From Cohnella sp. SGD-V74 (GTDB lineage: Bacteria; Bacillota; Bacilli; Paenibacillales; Paenibacillaceae), in assembly GCF_003001675.1 (NCBI RefSeq), contig NZ_PVYW01000010.1:1-64000 (forward strand): 64,000 nucleotides of DNA, written 5' to 3'. The notes under the pieces were generated by a model. It was given only the letters and a program-made list of their open reading frames with translations. It did not search any database and was not told the origin of the DNA. Shown here one piece after another: positions 25,113 through 33,865 of this stretch; the stretch's first letter is position 1; the number at the start of each line of letters is the position of its first letter. Position numbers and translations under genes: made by a program.

Positions 25113-25162
25113 CATTATAGAAGGCGGGGAGTCTATTCTTTTAAGGAGTTGAAGTATACTTT
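25113..25162 (-). promoter_or_regulatory. Shared 50-bp promoter block, copy 1 (importer operon)
   Basis: Read on the minus strand it contains AAAGTATAC, TCCTTAAAA, TAGAC and TTCTATAATG, the last with a TATAAT -10. The copy at 31928 has the same four blocks with identical distances; I count 38 of 50 positions equal. The -35 position is poor (AAAAGA), so an activator is probably needed. It lies about 90 bp before the LplA-type start. Confidence 0.75.
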
Positions 25163-25177
25163 CCAAAGGTTTTATTC

Positions 25178-26488
25178 TCAGCGGGCTCTCAGCAGCGCGC
25201 GATCCATCGCCGCGAGGATATCGTCGGCGTCGCCCTCTCCCGCAAGCCAGTCCTGAAAGCCGGCGCACAACGCCTCCGCGACCCCGACCGGCCAGCGCTG
25301 ATTGCTGAACGGGACGGATCGGCCGCTTCGCATGAGCTCCGTATATCCGGCCAGCTCCGCGATGCCGAGATCTTCGCCCGCAAACATCGGGAACACCCGA
25401 TACTGCTGCTTGAACTCCACGTACAAGGGAGACGAAGGCTCGAACTGGTAGGCCAGGGCGTCCAATACTTCCGGCAGATTGCGGGTGTTCTTGTTGATGA
25501 CCGTTCCTCCGGCGGGTCCAACCGACAGGAACAAGGGTTTTCCCGGGGCGTTGCCGGGCAAAGGCATAAAGCCTCGTTCGAAGGAGGAGGCGGCGGGATC
25601 GGAGCTGGAACCTGAACCGTCCGATGCGGTCAAGCTGCCGTAATCCCAATTACCCCCGAAGACGATGGCCGCCTTCCCGTCGTTGAACCAGGCCGCAGCC
25701 TGGGCTGCGCCCGTCTCCAGCGGGCCGTCGGCAACGTAGCCCCGATCGAACAGCAGCTTGTACATGTGCAGCACATCGCGCCATTTCGACTCGGCGAACG
25801 TGGCGTCGCCTGCCAGAAGCCGCTTGTCGAAGTCGGGCTCCTCGGGATAGAGGACCGACGCCGCCAGCGGATACAGGCCGAATTGGAGAAACCACCAATC
25901 CTTGCCCGGCATGACGATCGGGGTGATCCCTTCGCTCTTTAGCGTCTCACACAGCTCCAGGAACGAGTCCCAGTCCTGAGGCCAATCCGCATAGCCGTGC
26001 TGCCGCAGCAAATCCTTATTAAACCAAGCGCCCATCATGCTGAAGCCCTTGGGAAGGCCGTATACCCGGCCGTTCACGGTAAATCCTTCGAGCGCTTCGG
26101 GAGAGAAGGCTTGGAGAATATCCATTCCGGTCAGATCCTGCAGGTAGCCCGCCCGGGCAAGCTCTTCCAGCTGCCGCATCGGCCACCATTCGAAGAAATC
26201 CGGGCCTTCGCCCGCGGACAGCTGCATGAGCAGCGACTTGGTATAGGCGTCTTCGGGCAGCATTTCCGACTTGACGCGAATATCCGGATAGCGTTCCGCG
26301 ACCATTTTTGGAAACGCTTGCATAACGTAGCGGTTATGGTCCCTGCCGTCGGATGCGACGCCCATATGCATGAATTTCAGCGTGACGGGATCGGGCGTCG
26401 GCTGTATGGGGGCGGGAGGCCGCGCGCAGCCCGAGACGACGATCAGCGCCAGCAACATGGAAAGACCAACCAGCCGTATTCGCTTCAT
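25178..26488 (-). CDS. Second extracellular solute-binding lipoprotein
   Basis: 436 residues with the lipobox VVSGCA (Cys about 21) and a proline-rich tether. LKFMHMGVASDGRDHNRYVM, EGPDFFEWWPMRQLEELA and VYGLPKGFSMMGAWFNKDLL are typical of family-1 sugar-binding proteins. It differs from the LplA-type protein in size and class. It lies between the importer operon and the divergent YesM-type kinase gene. It has no permeases of its own, so it may be a sensory binding protein for that kinase, as in other Paenibacillaceae loci. That role is inferred. Confidence 0.9.
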   Translation of the reverse strand: MKRIRLVGLSMLLALIVVSGCARPPAPIQPTPDPVTLKFMHMGVASDGRDHNRYVMQAFPKMVAERYPDIRVKSEMLPEDAYTKSLLMQLSAGEGPDFFEWWPMRQLEELARAGYLQDLTGMDILQAFSPEALEGFTVNGRVYGLPKGFSMMGAWFNKDLLRQHGYADWPQDWDSFLELCETLKSEGITPIVMPGKDWWFLQFGLYPLAASVLYPEEPDFDKRLLAGDATFAESKWRDVLHMYKLLFDRGYVADGPLETGAAQAAAWFNDGKAAIVFGGNWDYGSLTASDGSGSSSDPAASSFERGFMPLPGNAPGKPLFLSVGPAGGTVINKNTRNLPEVLDALAYQFEPSSPLYVEFKQQYRVFPMFAGEDLGIAELAGYTELMRSGRSVPFSNQRWPVGVAEALCAGFQDWLAGEGDADDILAAMDRALLRAR

Positions 26489-26557
26489 GGTGTCACCTCG
26501 GCCCAGTCGAATTATGCTAATATTATAAATAATAACGCGATCCCGGAGAAGATGCGA

Positions 26558-28399
26558 ATGAAGTTTGCCTGGGGACTCAAAAACCGTTTGCTGGTCGCGC
26601 TCCTGCTGCTGTCCCTGATTCCGATCGCGATCGTCGTGGCCGTGACGAACCGGAACTACGGCGCTCTCGTGGAGAATCAGGTGCGCGAGGTGTCTTTGAA
26701 CCTGCTGGACAGGTCCTCCTTAAGAATGACGAACCGGCTGGAGGAGATCGGGCGCGTATCCGCCTACCTGGCCTATCAGCAGATGTCCGATTCGGATACG
26801 ATTTTGTCGTTTCTCGGGCAGCATGCGGAGAACGGCGGCGTTGCGCCTTACGACCGGCTGAACCATACGCGCGAGTTCAAGAAGGCCACGGAGAGCCTTC
26901 TGCTTAATCACGACTACATCGAAGGGCTGTACGTTTTCGCGGAAGACGGCACGGTGTTCGCCAATACGAAGGGCTCCGAGCTCATGCCCGACTACGTCCC
27001 GCTCTCTTCGGCCTGGTATCGGGACACGATCGGCGCCCAAGGGAAGATGATCGTCGGAGAAGTGCGGCAGCAGGACTTCCTGCTCTCCGGCAACCCGTCC
27101 ATCGCATTCTCCAGGGCGCTGTACGAACCGGCGACGAACCGGCGGATCGGCGTGCTGCTCATCAACTGCAGTCTGAGCCTGTTCGACGAATTGAGCGAGG
27201 GCATGCTGGCGGAGCAGCGGATTTACTTGCTCAACGGCATCGGGAACCGGCTGTACGGAGAAGGCGAGCTCGCCGAAGAATGGGCGGCGTCGGCCGTCGG
27301 AATCGGAAGCCGGATCGACTCCAGGACCAATTCGCTCGTCCTTCATAACACGTTTTCGGAATACGACTGGCACATGGTCATCGTCGTTTCGCTCGATGCG
27401 GTTACCGGAGAGATTCGCGCGACCTCTCGCTTTGCTTTGTGGCTGGGCGTCATTTGGGCGGTTCTGGCCGTCGTGCTGTCGCTGTGGATCGCGAACGCGT
27501 TCTCCAAGCCGGTGAACCGGATGGCTCAGATGATGAAACGATACCCGACCGGCCATCTGCCGCCGCGGCAGGAGCGGTACGAGCGGAGAACGGACGAGAT
27601 CGGCGTGCTGTACAACCGCTATTTTACGATGCTGCAGGAGATCGATACGCTCATTCGGGAGAAATACCACAATCAATTTATCGCCATGTCCTCCAAAATG
27701 AAAGCGCTTGAGGCCCAGATCAACTCGCACTTCCTGTTTAACACTCTGGCCACGATGAACAGTATCGCGGTGCTGGAGGAGGTGCAAAGCCTGTCCGTCA
27801 TGTCCAAGGCGTTGGGAGATATGTTCCGCTACAGTATCAAGATCAACCGAGATCTGGTCATGCTGAGCGAAGAGCTCGGCCATGTCCACAACTATATGAC
27901 GATCCAATCGTTCCGCTACGGGGACAAAATCCGCTTGGAGACGGACATCCCCAAGGAGCTGGAGGATTTCAAAGTACTGAAGCTGATTCTTCAGCCGATC
28001 GTCGAGAATGCGGTGTATCACGGGATCGAGAAAAAGAAAGGGTACGGCACGGTAAGCATCCGGGCCTGGGAGCAGGAGGAAGGCATTCGTGTGGAGGTAC
28101 GGGACGATGGTGTCGGCATTCCGGCGGACAGGCTGGAGGAGGTGCGGGCCATGCTCGGCCGGACGGCGGAGTTCGAGGAGCTGAATCCCGCTACGAACGA
28201 TGCCCGATCCATCGGGATGTACAACGTTCATGCGCGCATCGCGCTGTATTACGGGCCGGACTACGGGATAGAGGTGGACAGCGAGGAGCATCGGGGGACG
28301 GCCGTTCTCCTCCGGCTGCCCAGATCCGCTCCGGAGAAGGGGAATTCCCTTGCCGAACGCGCCGGTTCGTCCGATCATCTTTCGAAAGGGGCGTCATAA
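26558..28399 (+). CDS. YesM-type sensor histidine kinase
   Basis: 613 residues. ATG 26558 is placed nine nt after GGAG; ATG 26552 is an alternative. TM1 (about 8-30), an extracytoplasmic sensor region to about 285, TM2 (about 290-312), HAMP, then the His_kinase domain with EAQINSHFLFNTLATMNS. The usual NPHF is NSHF here, but the phospho-His is kept. The HATPase has VENAVYHGIEKK, DDGVGI and SIGMYNVHARI. It is 69 bp from the divergent solute-binding lipoprotein gene and 5 bp before its response regulator. It probably senses the solute of the neighbouring importer. Confidence 0.93.
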   Translation: MKFAWGLKNRLLVALLLLSLIPIAIVVAVTNRNYGALVENQVREVSLNLLDRSSLRMTNRLEEIGRVSAYLAYQQMSDSDTILSFLGQHAENGGVAPYDRLNHTREFKKATESLLLNHDYIEGLYVFAEDGTVFANTKGSELMPDYVPLSSAWYRDTIGAQGKMIVGEVRQQDFLLSGNPSIAFSRALYEPATNRRIGVLLINCSLSLFDELSEGMLAEQRIYLLNGIGNRLYGEGELAEEWAASAVGIGSRIDSRTNSLVLHNTFSEYDWHMVIVVSLDAVTGEIRATSRFALWLGVIWAVLAVVLSLWIANAFSKPVNRMAQMMKRYPTGHLPPRQERYERRTDEIGVLYNRYFTMLQEIDTLIREKYHNQFIAMSSKMKALEAQINSHFLFNTLATMNSIAVLEEVQSLSVMSKALGDMFRYSIKINRDLVMLSEELGHVHNYMTIQSFRYGDKIRLETDIPKELEDFKVLKLILQPIVENAVYHGIEKKKGYGTVSIRAWEQEEGIRVEVRDDGVGIPADRLEEVRAMLGRTAEFEELNPATNDARSIGMYNVHARIALYYGPDYGIEVDSEEHRGTAVLLRLPRSAPEKGNSLAERAGSSDHLSKGAS

Positions 28400-28404
28400 C
28401 TGCT

Positions 28405-29925
28405 ATGTACAGATATGTGGTCATCGACGACGAGGCGCTCATCCGCAAAGCGATCATCAAGAAAATATCTTCTCTCGACCTGCCGCTGGCCTGGGTCGGG
28501 GAAGCCGAAGACGGAGAAGAGGGATTGGCGCTGGTCGAGCGGGAAAAGCCCGACATCGTGCTGACCGATATGCGAATGCCGGTAATGGACGGCGTTCAGT
28601 TTCTTCAAGCCGTTACCGAGAAGCGCTCGGAGGCGCAGCTTATCGTGATTAGCGGATACTCGGATTTCGAGTATACGCGCGAAGCGATCGTCTCCAGCGC
28701 GGCGGGCTATATTCTGAAGCCGTTCGACGACGCCGAGCTGCGTCAAGCGTTGGCGAAGGCGATCGAGCGAATTGAGCAGACCCGTCTGAACCGGAGGAAC
28801 GCGACGGGCATCGAATTGGAGCTCGATCTCGTTCGCTTCGCCGCCTGGCTGTGCCGAAGCACCGACGACGAGGCTTCGCCGAGGGCGGAAGCTTATTCGT
28901 CCGATCCGATGCGCGGTCTGCTGTCGGCGGCCTCCTTTGCGGCCGCCGTAGGGGTCGGCTCCGCAGCGGGTGCCGTCAAGCTGCCGGACGACTGCGTCAA
29001 GTTCGCCCATCCGGATATGCCCGGGACGACTGTCCTCGTCTGCTCGGACGCCGCCGCCGGAAGACAGGCCGCCTCCTCGAAGCTTCATGCCTGCCTGGCG
29101 GGCGAAGCGAACGTCTTCGCCGCCGTCAGCAGCGAGTGCTCATCCGTGCAGGGCCTGCCCCGCGCTTACCGCGGCGCGTTGTCGCTGTTGGAGAGTTTGC
29201 CGTTCGGACGAATGGCGGGTGTTCACCGCGTGACGAACGAGCGCATCGGGAACGGAAAGGAGCAGGAAGCGGGAGAGGAATGGCGTTGGCCTCGCATCGA
29301 GGATTTCCTGTATGAGCTGGAGGAAGGTAACGAGTCGCGTGCAGCGCGGCTTGCAGAGGAGCTGTTCGCCGAATTCCGGGGTTCCGAAGGTTTTACGATG
29401 CAGCGGGTCAGGAAGATTTGCCGGACGCTGTACCATCGCGTCGTCGAACACCTGGGTGCGGTTCACCGGATTTCTCCGGATTCGGGGCTGGAGACGCTGC
29501 CGCTGCTCAGCTACGAGCCGGACGCCCGGGCGCTGGAGAAGCATTTCCTTCAATTCGTGCGTGACACGGTCGCCCAGGTGCCCAGCCGAACGGCCAAGGG
29601 GGCGGAGCTGTCGCAGCAGATCAGACATTATATCGATCGCCACTACGCCCAGCAGCTTACGCTGGAGGAGGTGGCCGACCGCTTCTTCCTGCATCCCGTC
29701 TACTTGAGCGTCATGTTCAAGGAGAAGACCGGGGAGACATTCCAGGACTACTTGCGCCGCATTCGCATGGAGCGGGCGAAGCATCTGCTGCTTACGACCA
29801 AGTACCGAATCGATCGAATTTCCGTGATGATCGGATACGAGAATACGAAGTATTTTTACAAGGTGTTCAAGAAAGAGACCGGCTTCACTCCGGCCGATTT
29901 CAGACAGCGTCAGCTGGGCGAGTGA
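28405..29925 (+). CDS. YesN-type response regulator, AraC family
   Basis: 506 residues. The receiver (1-122) has VVIDDEALIRKAI, IVLTDMRMPVMDG with the phospho-Asp, VISGYSDF and YILKPF. A long variable middle follows. The last about 100 residues are an AraC double helix-turn-helix: ITLEEVADRFF-type first HTH (QLTLEEVADRFFLHPVYLS) and IDRISVMIGYENTKYFYKVF with FKKETGFTPADFR. It is paired with the kinase upstream. It is the obvious candidate to bind the 50-bp promoter block found at 25113 and 31928, although that is not shown. Confidence 0.94.
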   Translation: MYRYVVIDDEALIRKAIIKKISSLDLPLAWVGEAEDGEEGLALVEREKPDIVLTDMRMPVMDGVQFLQAVTEKRSEAQLIVISGYSDFEYTREAIVSSAAGYILKPFDDAELRQALAKAIERIEQTRLNRRNATGIELELDLVRFAAWLCRSTDDEASPRAEAYSSDPMRGLLSAASFAAAVGVGSAAGAVKLPDDCVKFAHPDMPGTTVLVCSDAAAGRQAASSKLHACLAGEANVFAAVSSECSSVQGLPRAYRGALSLLESLPFGRMAGVHRVTNERIGNGKEQEAGEEWRWPRIEDFLYELEEGNESRAARLAEELFAEFRGSEGFTMQRVRKICRTLYHRVVEHLGAVHRISPDSGLETLPLLSYEPDARALEKHFLQFVRDTVAQVPSRTAKGAELSQQIRHYIDRHYAQQLTLEEVADRFFLHPVYLSVMFKEKTGETFQDYLRRIRMERAKHLLLTTKYRIDRISVMIGYENTKYFYKVFKKETGFTPADFRQRQLGE

Positions 29926-29943
29926 GGGAGCGTCAAGCTTCGC

Positions 29944-30002
29944 AAAAAAGACCGGGCATCCCGTCCCCAAGGCCGCGGCCGAAGGGGGGATACCCGGTCT
30001 TT
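29944..30002. terminator. Bidirectional terminator
   Basis: AAAGACCGGGCATCCC pairs with GGGATACCCGGTCTTT, with A-rich sequence on the left and T on the right. It lies between the converging response-regulator and nucleoside-hydrolase genes. Confidence 0.88.
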
Positions 30003-30003
30003 C

Positions 30004-30945
30004 TCAACGATGCACAAGAAGCTCGTCCAGAAGCTTGGTCAGCTTCTCCGGCTCCATCTTGCGGGCCAGATAGGCATGACGGCCCTCCGCTTGCGGCAGC
30101 CAGCGGTTGGCGCCGCTGTCGCCGTCCACCTCAATCGTGCCGCGGACGACGTCCCAATAATCGCCCGCACCTTCAGCGGCATAAAGCACGGCCGTCAGAT
30201 CCCAGCTCTCGCGAATGCCGCCTTCGCCGCCGCTCCAAGCGTTATAGCTCCTCCTGACGGGATGGTCCAATGGCGTGTCGGTATGGAGCCTCCGACCGGT
30301 CCGGATCTCCGCGCCGATCTCGTAGCCGGTGAACGTGATGCCGGTCGGCCAATGCTTCGTCACGTAGGCCGCCGCTTCGGGATGCATCTCGAAGTTCCAC
30401 TCCTTGCCCTCCGGGAAGCGGCCGCCCATGACGACGAGATGCCGGGCTTTGCGCGCGACAAGCTCCGTCCCGGACAAGTCGGAATGCCCGTCCGGACCCG
30501 ATTGCAGCAAATGCATGAAATTGACCAGAGGCCCGATCGCCACGAAGACAATCGAACCGTCCTCCGCCTTGGCGAGAAGCTCGCGGGTCAGCTTGGTCGC
30601 ATCCGGGGCCTCTTGTCCCTGCCTGTAGCGGTTCGGGTATTGCTGCGCGACAAGCTTGTTGTACTTGCCGTATACGGCATCGTCGTCCAGAAAACCCGGC
30701 TGACGCCGTAAGGTGCCGACCGGAATTTCTTCGCGTCCGTAATAGACGTTAAGCGCGTCGAGGCATCCGGCTCCCCATCGGCTGGACGTGCAGTGCGTCA
30801 TCCCGACGATGCGAACTTTGCCCATCCGTTCCAGCGCATGCAGCACGGCCACGGCTCCCGCGTCGTCGCAGTCGGGACCGATATCCGTGTCCAGCAGGAT
30901 CGGGACAGGCGCTTCGCTTGGAAGATAGGCCAATCTCTCGCTCAT
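30004..30945 (-). CDS. Nucleoside hydrolase (IUNH family)
   Basis: 313 residues. LLDTDIGPDCDDAGAV (about 17-32) is the Asp-rich calcium and ribose-binding signature of inosine-uridine nucleoside hydrolases. LVVMGGRFPEGKEWNFEMHPEAA follows in part as the second active-site block (WNFEMHPEAA; many members have a D where His stands here). It would split a nucleoside or related N-riboside into base and ribose in the cytoplasm. Its start overlaps the ribokinase stop by four bases, so hydrolysis and ribose phosphorylation are coupled. Base specificity cannot be told. Confidence 0.92.
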   Translation of the reverse strand: MSERLAYLPSEAPVPILLDTDIGPDCDDAGAVAVLHALERMGKVRIVGMTHCTSSRWGAGCLDALNVYYGREEIPVGTLRRQPGFLDDDAVYGKYNKLVAQQYPNRYRQGQEAPDATKLTRELLAKAEDGSIVFVAIGPLVNFMHLLQSGPDGHSDLSGTELVARKARHLVVMGGRFPEGKEWNFEMHPEAAAYVTKHWPTGITFTGYEIGAEIRTGRRLHTDTPLDHPVRRSYNAWSGGEGGIRESWDLTAVLYAAEGAGDYWDVVRGTIEVDGDSGANRWLPQAEGRHAYLARKMEPEKLTKLLDELLVHR

Positions 30946-31886
30946 AGCTTAATCCTCCCTTGGTGAGCTTCCAGATGACGCTCCAATTCTTCTCTTGTCG
31001 GCATTGCCGACTGTGCCCCCACCTGACGGACGGACAAGGCGCCGACGGCGTTGCCGATTCTCACCGCTTCGCCGACCTCCAGTCCGGCAGCCAGCGCATA
31101 AGCAAACCCGGCATTGAAAGAATCCCCAGCCCCTGTCGTATCGACCGCTTGAACCGGGTAGGCGTCGATATGGATCAGCTCCGTTTCGCGAATCAAGTAG
31201 GCGCCATCCTCGCCCGCCTTGGCTACTACCGTTCCGACCCCTCTGCGCAGAAGATCTCCGGCGGCTTCTTTTAACTGATAGACGTATCGTTCCTGTCTGC
31301 CTGCGTAATACCTGACTTCTGTCTCGTTCGGCGTCATGTAGTCGATATAGCGGAAGATGGCGTCCGGCAGCTGCGAGGCGGGAGCCGGATCGAGAATGAT
31401 CGTCTTGCCGGCCTGCTTCAGACGTTTGACCGCATAAGCGACCGTGCCGATCGGAATCTCCAACTGAAACAGAAAGAGGTCCGATTGGACGAGTTCATCC
31501 CACATGGCGTCGATATCGGAAGGCAGCATGCAGCCGTTCGCACCCGGGGAGACGACGATCTGATTCTCTCCCTGCCGGTCGACCCAGATCATGGCGGTGC
31601 CCGTCGCGACGCCTTTCTCCGTCAGGATTCCGCCCACGTCGACTCCGTTCATCCGCAGGTGACGGATGTAATCGTGCCCGTGAATGTCGTCTCCGACCTT
31701 CCCCGCCATTCTCACCTTGGCTCCCAGCTTGCCCAGCGCGATCGCTTGATTGCCTCCCTTGCCCCCGAAGAACACGGAGTAACCGTCTGCCGTCAGCGTT
31801 TCGCCGGGCTGGGGGAACCGTTCGACGGCCGCGACCATATCCAAGTTCAAACTTCCGATTACGCATACGGATTTCATTGTTGTCAC
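30942..31886 (-). CDS. rbsK: Ribokinase
   Basis: 314 residues. The PfkB family signatures are intact: GGKGGNQAIALGKLGAKV near 42-59 and DTTGAGDSFNAGFAYAL near 250-266, with the catalytic Asp of GAGD. VCVIGSLNLDMV and FPQPGETL fit the ribokinase subfamily. The product would be ribose 5-phosphate. The start may be GTG 31886 or ATG 31877; purine-rich AGAAGAGAAAG suits the former. It is the first gene of the operon, with the shared promoter block about 40 bp upstream. Confidence 0.92.
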   Translation of the reverse strand: MTTMKSVCVIGSLNLDMVAAVERFPQPGETLTADGYSVFFGGKGGNQAIALGKLGAKVRMAGKVGDDIHGHDYIRHLRMNGVDVGGILTEKGVATGTAMIWVDRQGENQIVVSPGANGCMLPSDIDAMWDELVQSDLFLFQLEIPIGTVAYAVKRLKQAGKTIILDPAPASQLPDAIFRYIDYMTPNETEVRYYAGRQERYVYQLKEAAGDLLRRGVGTVVAKAGEDGAYLIRETELIHIDAYPVQAVDTTGAGDSFNAGFAYALAAGLEVGEAVRIGNAVGALSVRQVGAQSAMPTREELERHLEAHQGRIKL

Positions 31887-31927
31887 GTTCTTTCTCTTCT
31901 AGAATAGGCTTTTGGCGTTCACAGCCC

Positions 31928-31977
31928 CATTATAGAAGAACGCGTGTCTACTATTTTAAGGATTTACGGTACACTTT
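31928..31977 (-). promoter_or_regulatory. Shared 50-bp promoter block, copy 2 (ribokinase operon)
   Basis: On the minus strand it carries AAAGTGTAC, TCCTTAAAA, TAGAC and TTCTATAATG in the same order and at the same distances as the copy at 25113 (26 bp between the CATTATAG and TTTTAAGG edges, 41 bp to GTACACTTT, read on the plus strand). It lies directly before the ribokinase gene. Confidence 0.75.
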
Positions 31978-32031
31978 TGTGGAAGGGAAACAACGGGGAC
32001 TCCTCGCGCATAAGGGGTTTCCGTCGTTTTT

Positions 32032-32978
32032 TCACGTGTAAAGCGATTGTACCGATTCCAGTTTAGTCCGGAATAACTCGATCGCTTCCTCCGGTTCGAC
32101 GATGGTTGCATGCTCTCCCAGCCTCCAAGCCAGATCAACGTAGAAGCCGATATTGTCCGGAGAGATCGGAATTGTCGCGAACCGCCCTCGCTCCCGTCCG
32201 TCTTAGGTACGATGGCTGATCCGAACCAGCGGTCGGAGCGGAGTTCGTGCACGCCCTGTCGCGTCAGTTCGAGCGTGAAGGGGATCGGCTCGGGCCCTCC
32301 TCCGTCGGGAGGATCCTGCAATGTGCGAAGTGCGACGTCGTCTCTGATCGCTAGCGAAGGGTTCAAGACGGCTGATCGGATTCTGTCGGCGCGGAACAGG
32401 CGGTAGTCCTCCTCGCGGAAGCAGTAGGCCGGGCAGTACCAGTAGCCGTCGCTCTCGTAAAGCCCGATCGGCTGAATGTCCCGGGGGCGCACGGCGCGTG
32501 CGGATGCGTATTCGATCGTGACAGCGCCGCCTGCCATAATCGCCTGCAAGAGAATCTTCAAAATTTCCGCAGACATATCGCGGCGAGGGCTCCAGATAGC
32601 GACTCTGTCTTTCAGGCGATCAATGCGTTCGCGAGTATCCTGAGGCAAGTAATGATAGAACTTGCGAAGAGCGGCGTCGGTTCCCTCTTCGAAAGGAAGG
32701 GCGCCGAGGGGCTTCAGCGATTGTCCGGCGATGAACAGGGAGACGGCCTCGCTCTCCGTGAAGGCGATCGGCGGAAGCAGCCGCTCCTGCAGCAGCCTGT
32801 ATCCGCCTCCGCGTCCTTGAACGGAGTAGACGGGAACTCCAAGCTCGCTCAGCTCCTGCAAATCGCGCGTGACCGTGCGGGTGGACAGACCGAATTCATC
32901 GGCGAGCTCCTGCACGGTGAACGTTTTTTTGGCGTTGATGAACATCATCATTTGAATGAGACGCTGAGACTTGGGCAT
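32032..32978 (-). pseudogene. HTH-WYL (YafY-type) regulator with C-terminal frameshift
   Basis: The N-terminus (MPKSQRLIQMMMFINAKKTF and VQELADEFGLSTRTVTRDL) is an HTH_11 domain, then a WYL-type ligand domain (GYWYCPAYCFREEDYRLF). The frame is good until about SAIVPKTDG near 32205. After that the in-frame reading becomes unlike the family and runs on to 31956. A neighbouring frame from about 32195 gives RGRFATIPISPDNIGFYVDL, AWRLGEHATIVEPEEAIEL and a stop at 32032, a normal WYL C-terminus. One inserted or lost base near 32190-32205 explains this. It is divergent from the hydrolase at 33134 with a palindrome between. Confidence 0.85.
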
Positions 32979-33054
32979 AAGTGGATCAGCTCCTTTTTGG
33001 GACAGCAGGCCGACGAAGTCGGGGTACGGTTGCTGTTTTTTTTCATTTTAGCAT

Positions 33055-33083
33055 TTAAATAAGACAAAATATGTCCTATTTAA
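33055..33083. promoter_or_regulatory. Inverted repeat between divergent WYL regulator and hydrolase
   Basis: TTAAATAAGAC (33055-33065) and GTCCTATTTAA (33073-33083) are inverted copies with one mismatch around a 7-bp centre. This suits an operator bound by the WYL regulator, controlling one or both divergent genes. Confidence 0.65.
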
Positions 33084-33133
33084 GTGATACATTGTTCACA
33101 GGAAAGATAACGAATGAATGGGAGCTGGTCGGC

Positions 33134-33865
33134 ATGGCATTGACAAATCGTACGCAGAGGGATATCGGATTTGTATTCGTGCACGGAGCGGGACTGAATG
33201 GACGCATATGGGAGAGGGTGGCTGACGGGTTGGATTATCCGTGCTTGTTCGCGGAGTTTCCGGGGAGAGTCGGCGAGGAGGAGATGCGGCGGGAACTGAC
33301 GTTAAAACAATACGCAGATACGGTTGTGCGGCAGGTGAAGGAATGGGGAGTCGGGCGGATCGTGTTCGTGGCGCATTCGCTGGGGGGACAGGTGGCCCTT
33401 CAGGCAGCGGAAGAGCTTCGGGATCGCCTGGCAGGATTCGTTGCAGTGGGGGCGGCCATTCCGAAGCCGGGAGGTTCGTTCCTGTCCGCGCTGCCTTGGC
33501 CCAAAAGGACGATTCTATCTCTTATGATGAAGAAGATGGGCACGAAACCGCCCGAATCGGTCATCCGGGCGGGCTTGTGCAAAGATCTTGATCCTGAGGA
33601 TGCCGATTCTGTCGTAAAGGGGTTTGTACCCGAATCAATTCGGGTCTACGCGGATCGGTTCGACGGGTCCTTGCCGGACGTTCCCCGGTTATATATCCGG
33701 CTGGAGAAAGACAAGGAGTTCGGCTCGTCTCTTCAAGCCCGAATGATTCGGAATTTCGCTCCGCAGCGGGTCCGGACGCTCGAAACCGGACACCTGCCTA
33801 TGCTTGGCGATCCGGCAGGTCTGCGTAAATTGCTGCTCGAGTTCACGTCCTCCGTTACTTCTTGA
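33134..33865 (+). CDS. Alpha/beta hydrolase
   Basis: 243 residues from ATG 33134, nine nt after GGGAG; an ATG at 33071 adds 21 residues but lies inside the palindrome and has no ribosome binding site. FVFVHGAGLNGRIW is the oxyanion loop, FVAHSLGGQVALQ holds the nucleophile Ser (GHSxGG-type, here AHSLGG), and ETGHLPML near the C-terminus provides the His. Size and motifs fit a small esterase or acyl hydrolase. The substrate is unknown. It is convergent with, and overlaps by 11 bp, the siderophore permease gene. Confidence 0.85.
   Translation: MALTNRTQRDIGFVFVHGAGLNGRIWERVADGLDYPCLFAEFPGRVGEEEMRRELTLKQYADTVVRQVKEWGVGRIVFVAHSLGGQVALQAAEELRDRLAGFVAVGAAIPKPGGSFLSALPWPKRTILSLMMKKMGTKPPESVIRAGLCKDLDPEDADSVVKGFVPESIRVYADRFDGSLPDVPRLYIRLEKDKEFGSSLQARMIRNFAPQRVRTLETGHLPMLGDPAGLRKLLLEFTSSVTS

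Noticed and set aside
25026..25649. 200-codon upstream extension of the LplA-type lipoprotein
   Set aside because: It removes the N-terminal lipobox from its place and overlaps the neighbouring binding-protein gene; GGAGG marks ATG 25025.
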